A stretch of 64,000 nucleotides of DNA. Source: a bacterium. Lineage in GTDB: Bacteria; 4484-113; JAFGCY01. Within the stretch, counting starts at the first letter, position 1. Each line of letters begins with the position of its first letter. Below are positions 1 through 8,328 of the stretch, in pieces. The notes beneath the pieces were generated by a model, which was not told where the DNA came from, ran no database searches, and saw only the letters and a program-made list of their open reading frames with translations. The DNA is taken from the NCBI GenBank assembly GCA_020849855.1, contig JADZFO010000047.1:1-64000 (forward strand). Reading direction: 5' to 3'. The translations under genes were made by a program, and so were the position numbers.

Positions 1-123
1 AAGCGGTGTTTGAGGTCTATCTGGGTCTATCTACCGCAGATAGGGCTGACTATAGACCCTGTAGTAGACCCTCTTAGCCTCCTGAGTTAGACTCGAAGTG
101 AGTACGGAGAGCAGCGAGAAGGC
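1..123. other. Intergenic, small hairpin, no gene seen
   Basis: No convincing coding frame is seen. The stretch contains a short hairpin, CTATCT (27-32) and AGATAG (38-43) around a 5-nt loop, inside a run of repeated TCTAT/GTCTAT words. It could be the end of an upstream transcript or a regulatory hairpin; nothing decides this. Confidence 0.3.
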
Positions 124-204
124 GCTGTTTTGTTAGTTTAGGAAGCACCCCTCACCCGCCTCGCCATCAGCTTCAGCTCCACGTCCAAAACTAGCAGTGG
201 AGCT
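124..204. repeat. 81-bp direct repeat, copy A, flanking the cyclase gene
   Basis: Matches 3737-3817 at 71 of 81 positions with no gaps. Both copies can be read on the minus strand as the same protein C-terminus (LLVLDVELKL..ARR..GAS then stop). Seven of the ten differences are synonymous in that frame, so this may be the eroded 3' end of a duplicated minus-strand gene rather than a mobile element end. Each copy also carries the inverted words TGTTAGTTT and AAACTA(A/G)CA at its edges. Confidence 0.65.
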
Positions 205-269
205 AAATCTTCCTTCCCGAGACCAGCTCTCATCTGTGCGCAGCCGCGATATACTTTCCGCACCTGACC

Positions 270-3200
270 ATGCAAGTGCTCGAATCCGCCGGAGCGGTTC
301 ACCGCTTCATCTTTTTGAGCGACATCGCCCGAAGCAGCCGGCTGGCCGAAGCATATCCGCGCGAATACCAGCGCGCACTGCTGGAGCACAATGCGCTGAT
401 CGAGCAGGCCGTGGCGGCGCATGGTGGCAGCGTGTACAAGCACACCGGGGACGGCTACGTCGCCCTGTTTGAGTCGGCTGGCGGCTGCGTGGAGTGCGCT
501 GCAGAGCTGGCGGTAGCGCTGACGGAAATAGCCCCGCTAGTTGCTGACGAGCCGCTACTAGTGCGCATCGCGCTGCACGCAGGGGAACTGCAGCCAGCTG
601 GCAGCGAGTACTTCGGGCCGGCGCTGAACCGCGCCAGCCGCGTCTGCCAGGTATGCCATCCTGGGCAGGTGCTGCTAAGCGATAGTGTGGCGGCGGTGCT
701 GGACCAAGCGCAACACGGCCTGGTTTTGCGCGACCTGGGCCTGCACCACCTGCGCGACCTGGCCGAGCCGCAGCACTTGTATCAACTGGTTGGCAAGCAT
801 TTCGCACTCCGCGAGTTCCCGCCGCTTGCCACGCTGGAGAACCGACCCAACAACCTGGTGCGCCAGCCCAACGCGTTCATTGGGCGCGAGCAGGAGTTGA
901 GGGAACTGGCGGAGTTGCTGCTGGGCAGTACGAGACTTGTCACAATCATCGCGCCTGGCGGGTATGGCAAGAGCCGGCTGGCGGCCCAGCTCTGCGCCAA
1001 CCTGCTGCACCGTTTCGCGAACGGTGTGTTTATGGCATACCTGGCACCGGTCAGGGAGGCGCAGGACGTGCCCTACGCCCTCGGCAACGCGCTGGGTTTC
1101 CAGTTCACTGGGGGGCGGACGCCGGAGCAGCAGCTCTGCGACTACCTGCGCAACAAGGAACTGCTGCTATGCCTGGACAACTTCGAGCACCTGCTGGCCT
1201 GCGCCCCGTTGGTGGCGCAGCTGCTGGCGGCTGCGGCGAAACTGAAGCTAATCATCACCTCGCGTGAGCCGCTGCGCCTGAAGGGGGAGCAGGCCTTTGT
1301 ACTGGAGCCGCTGCCGCTGGTTGCCGGCGCGGGCGATTACAGCGAGGCCGAACTCCTGTTCGCTGACCGTGCGGCGCTGGTGAACCGTAGCTTCGCCCTT
1401 ACGCCCGAGAACAGCGCCGAGGTGCGGCACTTCTGCGGGCACATGGCGGGGATTCCGCTGGCGATTGAGCTGGCCGCAGCGTGGATGGACAGCTTCACGC
1501 TGGCTGAACTGCACGACGAGTTGACCAGCCAACTGGAACTGGAAGCCCGCGGCAGCGACCTGGAGCAGCGGCATCTGAGCCTCAAGGCCTGCCTGGACTG
1601 GAGCTGGAACCTGCTGGGCACAGAGCAGCAGGAGCAGCTGATGAGCCTCTCGGTGTTCCGGGGCGGCTTCTTTGCGGACGCCGCTGCAGCTGTCCTGAAC
1701 GTGAAGGGCATGGCGCTGCGCGCGGCGCTGGCGAAGCTCTGCGACAAAAGCTGGCTGTATTCGCGCGAGGTGGACGGGCAGACTAGGTTCTTCCTGCGCG
1801 ACATGCTCGCGCATGAGTATGCCTCTGCGATGCTGGGGGGCACGCAGGTTCTTGCTGGAGCCGGTGCGCCGCCCGCTTCTTCGAAGCTCACCACGGGCGA
1901 GAGCGCCCGCTCCACCGAGGATAGCGCGCCGGGACACGCGCCCTCCCAGTCCCTCTACAAGTTCGCAGTCTGTGCGCACGCCGCTTACTTCAGCGCGCTG
2001 GCAGAGCGCGAAGGTACACGCCTAAGCGGAGGCGGTACACCCGACGGCGGCGCGGCACAGATGCAGGCCCTGCGCACCTGGCAGCTCGAGCTGGAGAACA
2101 TATACGAGGCGCTGGACACAGGCCTGCGGCGTGGGAGCGTGGACTGGGTGGTGCCAATAGTGCAGTGGCTGCGGCGATTCCTCGAAATGACTGGAGCAGC
2201 TTTGTCCGAGCTCGAGGTCTACACGAAGCTTCTGACAGAAGCGAATAGGCTCGGCAGTCCCATCCTCGAATTGCAGGCACAGCTTGGCTTGGGAGTGTCG
2301 CAGTTTCTCTTGGGGGACTCCGCTTCCTCACAGATAGCGGCGTCGGCCGCTGGCGAGCTGTCAATCAGGTTGGGAGATCCTGGCGGCAAGGCGGACTCCT
2401 TAAACAACCTTGGCCTTGTAAATCACCAGTGGGGCAACTACAGTGCGGCGCGGGAGCTATTCGAGCAATCGCTGGCTATTAGGCGCGAGCTGAGTGATCG
2501 CTGGGGGGAGGCTCTTGAGCTCTACTGGCTTGGATATGTGGATCGCCGGCTTAACAATATCAGCGCAGCGCGCGAATTCTACGGGCAGTCGCTGGCCATT
2601 CGACGCGAGACTGGGGATCGCCAGGGCGAGGGGCAGGCCGCGCTCAAGCTTGGCGAGTTGGAGGAGCGAGAAGGCAAGTTCGCCGCTGCCCGCGAGTTGT
2701 ATGCGCAAGGCCTGGAGATTCAGTGCGAGCTTGGCGGCCGGCCGGGTCAGGCAGAGGCGATTCATGGCCTCGCCTCTCTGGAATACAGGCAGGGCAATTT
2801 CAACGCTGCGCTGGAACTGTGGGGACAAGCGCTGGCTATTCGCCGAGATCTGGGCGACCGCGAAGGTGAGACGCGAACACTCAACTGCCTCGGTAACACC
2901 AGCTATGAGCAGGGCAATTTCAGTGCGGCGCAAGAACGGTATGTAAAGGCTCTTGCGATTCTACGCGAGACGAACAGCCGGTCAGACGAGGCGCAGGTGC
3001 TTAACAATCTTGGAAACGTTAAGCGCCGGCAAGGCAATTACAGCGAGGCACGTGAGCTGCTGGAGCAATCGTTGGCGATCCACGTTGAACTGGGACACCG
3101 CATGGACGCTTCTTATTCTCTCAACAACTTGGGCGAGATAGAGCGACAGCAAGGCAATTACACCGCCGCCCGTGAACTGTTTGGGCGTTCGCTGGCGATC

Positions 3201-3671
3201 AAACGCGAGCTGGGGGACCGCTGGGCTGAGGCTTACACCCTCCACGGCCTCGGCCTGCTGGAACACGAGCAGGGCAACTACGCGCTGGCAAGAGACTATC
3301 ATGCACAAGCGCTTGCCATTCGGCGCGATCTGGGAGACAAGTCAGGAATGGCGGAATCATGCGCAGCCGCTTCCGCTCTGTTCGTCACGTTGGGTGAGAT
3401 GCGCAATGCCGCCGTGGGAATACAGGGCGCACTCTCACATGCATCGAGATCAGGACTCAAATTTGACCCCGCTGTCCAGAATGCCCTTGCTGCGGGCCAG
3501 GTCCTACTCGATTCAGCCGTTGAATCTAGCATGATCAGCTCAGAAGTGCTTTCACTATGGCGGGCCGAAGGTGTGGCCAAAGGCATCGAGGAACTGGCGC
3601 AGTTTGTCCAGTCGGCGCTGGAGCACGTGACGAAAGCAGTCAGCGACAACGACAAATCAGCCGAGGCCTAG
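270..3671 (+). CDS. Nucleotide cyclase - STAND (NB-ARC-like) ATPase - TPR protein
   Basis: A cytosolic signalling protein of 1133 residues with three parts. Residues 10-145 form a class III adenylate/guanylate cyclase domain. Its two metal-binding aspartates (D18 in LSDIARSS, D61 in KHTGDG), the purine-contacting lysine (K57) and the transition-state pair (N120, R124 in NRASR) are all present, so it may be active. Residues about 205-480 are a STAND/NB-ARC-type NTPase with Walker A PGGYGKSR (229-236) and Walker B LLCLDNFEH. The C-terminal part has eight TPR-like repeats of exactly 40 residues. Proteins of this plan are usually treated as sensors, with TPRs binding a ligand and the NTPase gating output; the ligand here is unknown. 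No clear ribosome site precedes the ATG. No partner gene is adjacent. Confidence 0.85.
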   Translation: MQVLESAGAVHRFIFLSDIARSSRLAEAYPREYQRALLEHNALIEQAVAAHGGSVYKHTGDGYVALFESAGGCVECAAELAVALTEIAPLVADEPLLVRIALHAGELQPAGSEYFGPALNRASRVCQVCHPGQVLLSDSVAAVLDQAQHGLVLRDLGLHHLRDLAEPQHLYQLVGKHFALREFPPLATLENRPNNLVRQPNAFIGREQELRELAELLLGSTRLVTIIAPGGYGKSRLAAQLCANLLHRFANGVFMAYLAPVREAQDVPYALGNALGFQFTGGRTPEQQLCDYLRNKELLLCLDNFEHLLACAPLVAQLLAAAAKLKLIITSREPLRLKGEQAFVLEPLPLVAGAGDYSEAELLFADRAALVNRSFALTPENSAEVRHFCGHMAGIPLAIELAAAWMDSFTLAELHDELTSQLELEARGSDLEQRHLSLKACLDWSWNLLGTEQQEQLMSLSVFRGGFFADAAAAVLNVKGMALRAALAKLCDKSWLYSREVDGQTRFFLRDMLAHEYASAMLGGTQVLAGAGAPPASSKLTTGESARSTEDSAPGHAPSQSLYKFAVCAHAAYFSALAEREGTRLSGGGTPDGGAAQMQALRTWQLELENIYEALDTGLRRGSVDWVVPIVQWLRRFLEMTGAALSELEVYTKLLTEANRLGSPILELQAQLGLGVSQFLLGDSASSQIAASAAGELSIRLGDPGGKADSLNNLGLVNHQWGNYSAARELFEQSLAIRRELSDRWGEALELYWLGYVDRRLNNISAAREFYGQSLAIRRETGDRQGEGQAALKLGELEEREGKFAAARELYAQGLEIQCELGGRPGQAEAIHGLASLEYRQGNFNAALELWGQALAIRRDLGDREGETRTLNCLGNTSYEQGNFSAAQERYVKALAILRETNSRSDEAQVLNNLGNVKRRQGNYSEARELLEQSLAIHVELGHRMDASYSLNNLGEIERQQGNYTAARELFGRSLAIKRELGDRWAEAYTLHGLGLLEHEQGNYALARDYHAQALAIRRDLGDKSGMAESCAAASALFVTLGEMRNAAVGIQGALSHASRSGLKFDPAVQNALAAGQVLLDSAVESSMISSEVLSLWRAEGVAKGIEELAQFVQSALEHVTKAVSDNDKSAEA
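2397..3330 (+). repeat. Eight in-frame 120-bp TPR-coding repeats
   Basis: The TPR part of the cyclase gene repeats at DNA level with a strict 120-bp period; for example 'aacaacctt/aacaatctt' blocks recur at about 2402 and 3002. The repeated core encodes QGNYSAARELFEQSLAIRR-type motifs. Such near-identical units can expand or contract in frame by recombination. Confidence 0.8.
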
Positions 3672-3736
3672 GCAGTCACGCCGCCCGCCGCATCTTCCGC
3701 CGGTTCAGGCCGAGTAAACGAGTTGCTACCGTTGGG

Positions 3737-3817
3737 GCTGTTTTGTTAGTTTAGGAAGCACCTCCCGCCCGCCTAGCCTTCAGCTTAAGCTCCACATCCA
3801 AAACTAACAGCGGGGCT
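3737..3817. repeat. 81-bp direct repeat, copy B
   Basis: Partner of 124-204 (88% identical, ungapped). It sits 65 bp after the cyclase stop codon. The rest of the 373-bp gap to the protease gene (3818-4044) is AT-richer than its surroundings and shows no gene; its only clear signal is the -10-like box just before the protease start. Confidence 0.65.
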
Positions 3818-4033
3818 GCCAAACTCACGTGGCTGCAACATCATGTAGTGTGATCATTTGTTGCCATTGCTGATCTGCTCATGATTCTGTTCCGTCAGGC
3901 TTCATGGCTCACCACACGCAACTGCCTGTGTCTGGCACTAGCTCAGAGTCCATCCAGTAACAGCTCACATTCCATTCTGCGACTCCTACCGCTGCTCCCA
4001 TAACTCCACCAGCAGCAAAGTGGCATTTCAATT

Positions 4034-4039
4034 TATAAT
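4034..4039 (+). promoter_or_regulatory. TATAAT box abutting the protease start
   Basis: A perfect TATAAT ends 5 nt before the ATG at 4045, which would place transcription start at or next to the start codon (leaderless mRNA). There is no Shine-Dalgarno sequence and no good -35 box at the expected distance. Confidence 0.4.
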
Positions 4040-4044
4040 GAATC

Positions 4045-7000
4045 ATGTTCCAACATACCGCCCGCTGTGCTCAGTGGCCCGTCCTGGCATGCCTTCTAAC
4101 CGCGCTGGCCTGTAACTCCGGTTGTGGTGCAGCTACTTTCCTGGATCGAGTCGATTCAGCCCAGCTCCATCCGCGGGACATGTCACGCGCTGAGCTGCTG
4201 CAGGAGATTGCCGCGCTGGAGTTGCCGGGCCTCGATGTTTCAGTTGCCGAGGAACTGCGCGCGGAGTTTGCCCGGCAGGTGGCTGCCAGCAGCCAGGCGC
4301 GCTGGGTCAGCACTCCCCCGCGCGGCATCCTGAACAACATCAGCGACCTGCAGCTGATCGAAGGTGGAGCCGGCAGCCGCAGCCTGAGCTGGAACTACCG
4401 CAACAGCGGTGACTACGACCTTAGCGGCGAGACAAACATCAGAGACCTCATGCCGATTGGACTGTATTTTGGCAGGAACACTGCGTCCCCCGACTGGGAA
4501 GCCGCCAGGCGCGCAGACGGCGACGGCAACGGTGTGGTCTCGATAGCCGACCTCACGCCGATCGGAACGAACTTTCTGGGGCAGGTGGCCGCTTACCGCA
4601 TACTGGGTGCAGAGACGGCGGAAGAGCCGCTGGCTGAGCTCGCAGTACTGCCCGTTTCAGCCGAGCTGCTGGGGCTGTCAACCGAACTGCGTTTCGATCT
4701 GCCGGAGGGGTCCTGGCAGGTCTTCGCGGTCGAGCCGCTCGACGCCTCCGGCGCCAGCGGAGCACGGAGCAACCTGTGCGGGAAGGGCATCGCTCTGGAG
4801 CAGTTCCCGGGCAGTCCGGGCAGCAATCTCAATGGCAGCCTGCCGCAGATCGAATTCCCGCGCTCCAGCGCCGAGGCGCTGATCGAGGCGGCAAACGGAC
4901 TGCCGCTGGTTGGCAACCGGATCGGTGTACTGTTTGAGCAGGGCGCCACGGTGGCCGACGGTAATGCCCTGCTCACGCTGCTGGGGGCTGAGGTAATCGG
5001 GTCTGACCCATTCACTGATGCCGTACTGCTGCAGATTCCGCAGGCAGCCGACACAGCTGCGCTGGCCAGCGTGCTGGAACAGGCGCGGGGCAGCACCGGT
5101 GTTCAGCTTGCCTGCTGCGACATTGCGGGGATCGGGACACCTGACACAAGCGAGATTTACCCTGGCTCCGGCGAGAACCAGAGCTCCAGCCTGCGTGAGC
5201 TGCCACCGGCGAGATACAGCTTTACTCACAACGAGTTTGGTTTTACTTTCCCGGACGTTGGCTACAGCGCATGCTACCACCGCTGGGGCATAGAAAATGT
5301 ACGCGCACCGCAAGCCTGGAATCTCCGGACATACGGCCAGCGCCAGGGGGAACCGCCAGAAGCACTGGTTATCGATGAGTTCGCCGAGTTCCAGGAAGAC
5401 TGGTATGGCGATATCGATCTGCGTGATGGACCAGGCCTGGTATTCAAACCAGTTGACCCCAATCGGCCGCCGCGCCCCTATGACACCCATGGCTCACAGG
5501 TTGCCGAGATTCTGGGCGCCAACTGGTGGAACCAGAAGAAGTTCGAATCCATCAACCCCTTGCAGCCAACCCTGGACGGTGTGGACCTTGATATGGATGG
5601 CGAGCTGATCGCCACCCTGCTGAACGCATTCTCGTATGTGTTTGCCAAGGGCCTTGCACAGAACCCCAGACTTGTTGTCGTCAACAACAGCTGGGGATTG
5701 TCCAAGGGCTGGGCCAATGTGGCGAATGCTGAATGGATGGATCCGCTTGGTGATCTTTTCAACGAAGGAGCGGCCCGTTTCGAGCAGGACCACCGCAGCA
5801 ACTTCCTGATCTGCAGCGCGGTCGGTTACGACGGCGATGCGAGCGGGACTCTGATTCCATACGACAGTGTGTTCAGCAACGTGGCCGTGCGCTACCCCGG
5901 CGGCCACTATATCTGCTGTGAGCTGATCGATGACAAGGACAAGTACGCAGGCAAGGTCAGCATCAACCTGGGGGGAACGGTCTCAGCGCCCGGCTATGAA
6001 ATGCCGTTTACCGGAACCTCGTTTTCCACGCCGATGGTCAGCAGTCTCGTGAGTTACCTCTGGGCGCTGGATCCCGACCTGACATGGCAACAGGTCAGGA
6101 CCCTCGTTACCGGCAGCGGTTATGCGGTCCCGACCACCGGCGGTACCAGGCCACGGATTGATGCATACAACGCGGTGATGGGCATTGACGCACTGACCGG
6201 TACTAGGACCATGCAGCGTGCCATGGTGGATGTGGACGACGGCACGCCGGACGGCCAGACGCGGATCAATCCGCTGAGCGGCGCAACGGTCACGACCATT
6301 GCCACTCCCGACGGCCAGCGCGGTGATGGGCTGACAACGATGCGCGACTTCCGTGCCTGGCGGGATGCCTATCTCGACGTCGAATCCTCCCTGAGCGACA
6401 AGCTGCTGGACGGTCCCGCACTGCATTTCAAGCGCGACCTGAACTTCAATGGCGTGATTGGCAGTACACTGGCCAGCCCGCCGCATGCCTACCCCTGGAG
6501 CGGCAGCGATCTGTCCCCCAACCCCGGTGAACACATTTACTCGCGCTACGACTTCAACGGCGACGGCTTGCTGGACCTCAATCCCGCCCTGGTCAACGGC
6601 TTGCAGCTGACAGACCTCGACATGCTGGCCGACGCCGCGATCTGGCAGCTGGAGGAACTGGACGGCTACAACGAGGGCGTGTCAGCCAGCGCGGACGATG
6701 AGGGCCAGGCGGCAGCCGGCAGCAGATGGCAGCCTGCGCGCTACCTGCTGGCCAACCGCGATGCCGAAACGAACGCCCCGCAGGCGCTGAAGGACCTGCC
6801 GGACTACCTGCACAGCTGCGACCTGCACATTGATATCGACTTCTCGTCCTTCCCCGCCGAAGTCACAGCCCTTGAGCTGACTGTCATGTCAGAGCTCTCC
6901 CCCGACGGCGCGGATAACAACGCAAAGGACGGCGTCGATGAGGAGTTTGAAGTAGTGTTCGACCGGATGGCGACGGTCTCCCGCGATGATTCGCAGCCGC

Positions 7001-8187
7001 AGATCGTCACGCTGCCGCTGTGGACCGGTGCGGCTCGGATCGCCTGGGAAGGTGTGGGCGGCTCAGCCTCCGGCTCACAGGATCTGAGCGGTCTGATGTT
7101 CGGAGAGGACCGGGCAGTCTTTGTTGGCAACCTAACCTGGCATGTCGAGGCGCTGGGCCCGCCGGCAGTATCAGGCTACATCCATCCATCCGCAGCGGAC
7201 ATCAACGGAATACCTGGGATAGTTGCCTTCGACCACGCAAACAGCCAGGTGCTGTTCTACCTCGCGGAGGATAATCGCGCCACGGCATGGAAGCCTGCGG
7301 TCAAGGTAAGAGACCACTCATTCTATGCTCCTGAGCCTCACCTGCGTGTCATCGGCGGCCTCCCCAGCATCCTCATCCGGGACCTTGGCGAAACTCTCAT
7401 CTTTCAGCGGGCACTGGATCCTGCTGGTGAAGCCTGGGGGTCTGACGCGCTGGTGCTGGATGCAGAGTACCCAATACTGGAGAATCAGCTCCTGGAGATA
7501 AACGGACTGCCCGCGGCAGCCTTTACCACGCAGAGCGAGGGACCATCCGGGTTCCGCAACAACATCGAGTTCGCGCGCGCCGCCAATGCCGAAGGCAGCA
7601 GCTGGTTAGCGCCAGTTAAGGCAGTCGACTACGAGCCGAGTGCGCACCTGGGTGGAGTTGCAGAGGTTGATGGAGCGCCGGCAATCCTGTATCGCCAGTC
7701 AGGCGACTCGCTAAGCTCCATGCGCTACGTCCGCGCAACTGCGCCCGACGGCAGCACCTGGGGCCCCTTCTCTATTCTGGGTGAGGATCAGATTCCGCTG
7801 GGGCTCATTGTTGCCGACGGAATGCCTGCTGTGGCCTGGTTCGCCAGCGGCAGTGATCAGCTCCTGTATCGCCGTGCAACGGACACGACTGGCGGGGAGT
7901 GGGGAGCGCCGGTCATCATCGATGGCAGTGCTTCGTCAGCCGCAGCCTTTGCCTTGATCGGCGGCCAGCCGGCGATCGTATACTCAGCGGCAAACTATCA
8001 GGAAGTCAGGTACGTTCGCTCTGTTGACGCCATGGGATCAGAATGGCCTCAGCCATCTATGCTTCACGATGGCTTTGATTCCCTGTCGGACATGAGCCTG
8101 GACGATGTCGGCGGCCGTCCGATCTTTGGGTGCGTTGACAACGTCACGAGCGAGCCGGATCAACTCTGGTACGGAATCCAGCGCTGA
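4045..8187 (+). CDS. Exported subtilisin-family (S8) protease with dockerin-like and C-terminal propeller-like repeats
   Basis: A 1380-residue secreted protease, probably a lipoprotein; the hydrophobic leader has Cys at 23 and 27 but the lipobox is not canonical. Residues 115-180 hold two EF-hand-like units (NSGDYDLSGETNI.DLMPIG, DGDGNGVVSIADLTPIG) of a kind also found in the lipoprotein at 23.6-25.5 kb. The S8 triad is D444 (VIDEF), H482 (DTHGS) and S659 (GTSFSTP). The usual oxyanion-hole AGN is replaced by AVGYDG, so activity could be altered. More calcium-type DFNGDG loops follow, and the last 350 residues are repeats of the type Y.RA...G..W..P, shared with the PKD lipoprotein downstream. 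The only in-frame start near the signal peptide is 4045. Confidence 0.85.
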   Translation: MFQHTARCAQWPVLACLLTALACNSGCGAATFLDRVDSAQLHPRDMSRAELLQEIAALELPGLDVSVAEELRAEFARQVAASSQARWVSTPPRGILNNISDLQLIEGGAGSRSLSWNYRNSGDYDLSGETNIRDLMPIGLYFGRNTASPDWEAARRADGDGNGVVSIADLTPIGTNFLGQVAAYRILGAETAEEPLAELAVLPVSAELLGLSTELRFDLPEGSWQVFAVEPLDASGASGARSNLCGKGIALEQFPGSPGSNLNGSLPQIEFPRSSAEALIEAANGLPLVGNRIGVLFEQGATVADGNALLTLLGAEVIGSDPFTDAVLLQIPQAADTAALASVLEQARGSTGVQLACCDIAGIGTPDTSEIYPGSGENQSSSLRELPPARYSFTHNEFGFTFPDVGYSACYHRWGIENVRAPQAWNLRTYGQRQGEPPEALVIDEFAEFQEDWYGDIDLRDGPGLVFKPVDPNRPPRPYDTHGSQVAEILGANWWNQKKFESINPLQPTLDGVDLDMDGELIATLLNAFSYVFAKGLAQNPRLVVVNNSWGLSKGWANVANAEWMDPLGDLFNEGAARFEQDHRSNFLICSAVGYDGDASGTLIPYDSVFSNVAVRYPGGHYICCELIDDKDKYAGKVSINLGGTVSAPGYEMPFTGTSFSTPMVSSLVSYLWALDPDLTWQQVRTLVTGSGYAVPTTGGTRPRIDAYNAVMGIDALTGTRTMQRAMVDVDDGTPDGQTRINPLSGATVTTIATPDGQRGDGLTTMRDFRAWRDAYLDVESSLSDKLLDGPALHFKRDLNFNGVIGSTLASPPHAYPWSGSDLSPNPGEHIYSRYDFNGDGLLDLNPALVNGLQLTDLDMLADAAIWQLEELDGYNEGVSASADDEGQAAAGSRWQPARYLLANRDAETNAPQALKDLPDYLHSCDLHIDIDFSSFPAEVTALELTVMSELSPDGADNNAKDGVDEEFEVVFDRMATVSRDDSQPQIVTLPLWTGAARIAWEGVGGSASGSQDLSGLMFGEDRAVFVGNLTWHVEALGPPAVSGYIHPSAADINGIPGIVAFDHANSQVLFYLAEDNRATAWKPAVKVRDHSFYAPEPHLRVIGGLPSILIRDLGETLIFQRALDPAGEAWGSDALVLDAEYPILENQLLEINGLPAAAFTTQSEGPSGFRNNIEFARAANAEGSSWLAPVKAVDYEPSAHLGGVAEVDGAPAILYRQSGDSLSSMRYVRATAPDGSTWGPFSILGEDQIPLGLIVADGMPAVAWFASGSDQLLYRRATDTTGGEWGAPVIIDGSASSAAAFALIGGQPAIVYSAANYQEVRYVRSVDAMGSEWPQPSMLHDGFDSLSDMSLDDVGGRPIFGCVDNVTSEPDQLWYGIQR

Positions 8188-8234
8188 GACGAGTAGGCGT
8201 GAGGCCAGCTGGAAGTACGACTAGCCCAGGAACA

Positions 8235-8260
8235 AGCCTGGCCAGTCAAGAGGCCAGGCT
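8235..8260. terminator. Bidirectional hairpin between convergent genes
   Basis: A perfect 9-bp stem, AGCCTGGCC (8235-8243) with GGCCAGGCT (8252-8260), 8-nt loop. It lies in the 141-bp gap between the convergent protease and PKD lipoprotein genes. No T-run follows on either strand, so it may only partly terminate. Confidence 0.45.
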
Positions 8261-8328
8261 GATCTGCGCGTTGTGGAATCCGCAGAATACCGTGGTAGGC
8301 CCTGGGACTGGCCCTGGCGGTTGCTCGC

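Noticed and set aside
124-204. Integron attC-like site (GTTAG...CTAAC inverted words)
   Set aside because: The order of core words is opposite to attC (which runs CTAAC...GTTAG), and no integrase or cassette array is present.
2397-3330. Regular 120-bp repeats that might suggest a CRISPR or satellite array
   Set aside because: They are in frame, encode TPR motifs, and lack the repeat/spacer alternation of CRISPR.
3731-3740. GTTGGGGCT match to the tRNA-Glu 3' end as possible second attachment site
   Set aside because: Only 9-10 bases, on the wrong side of the prophage, and expected by chance.
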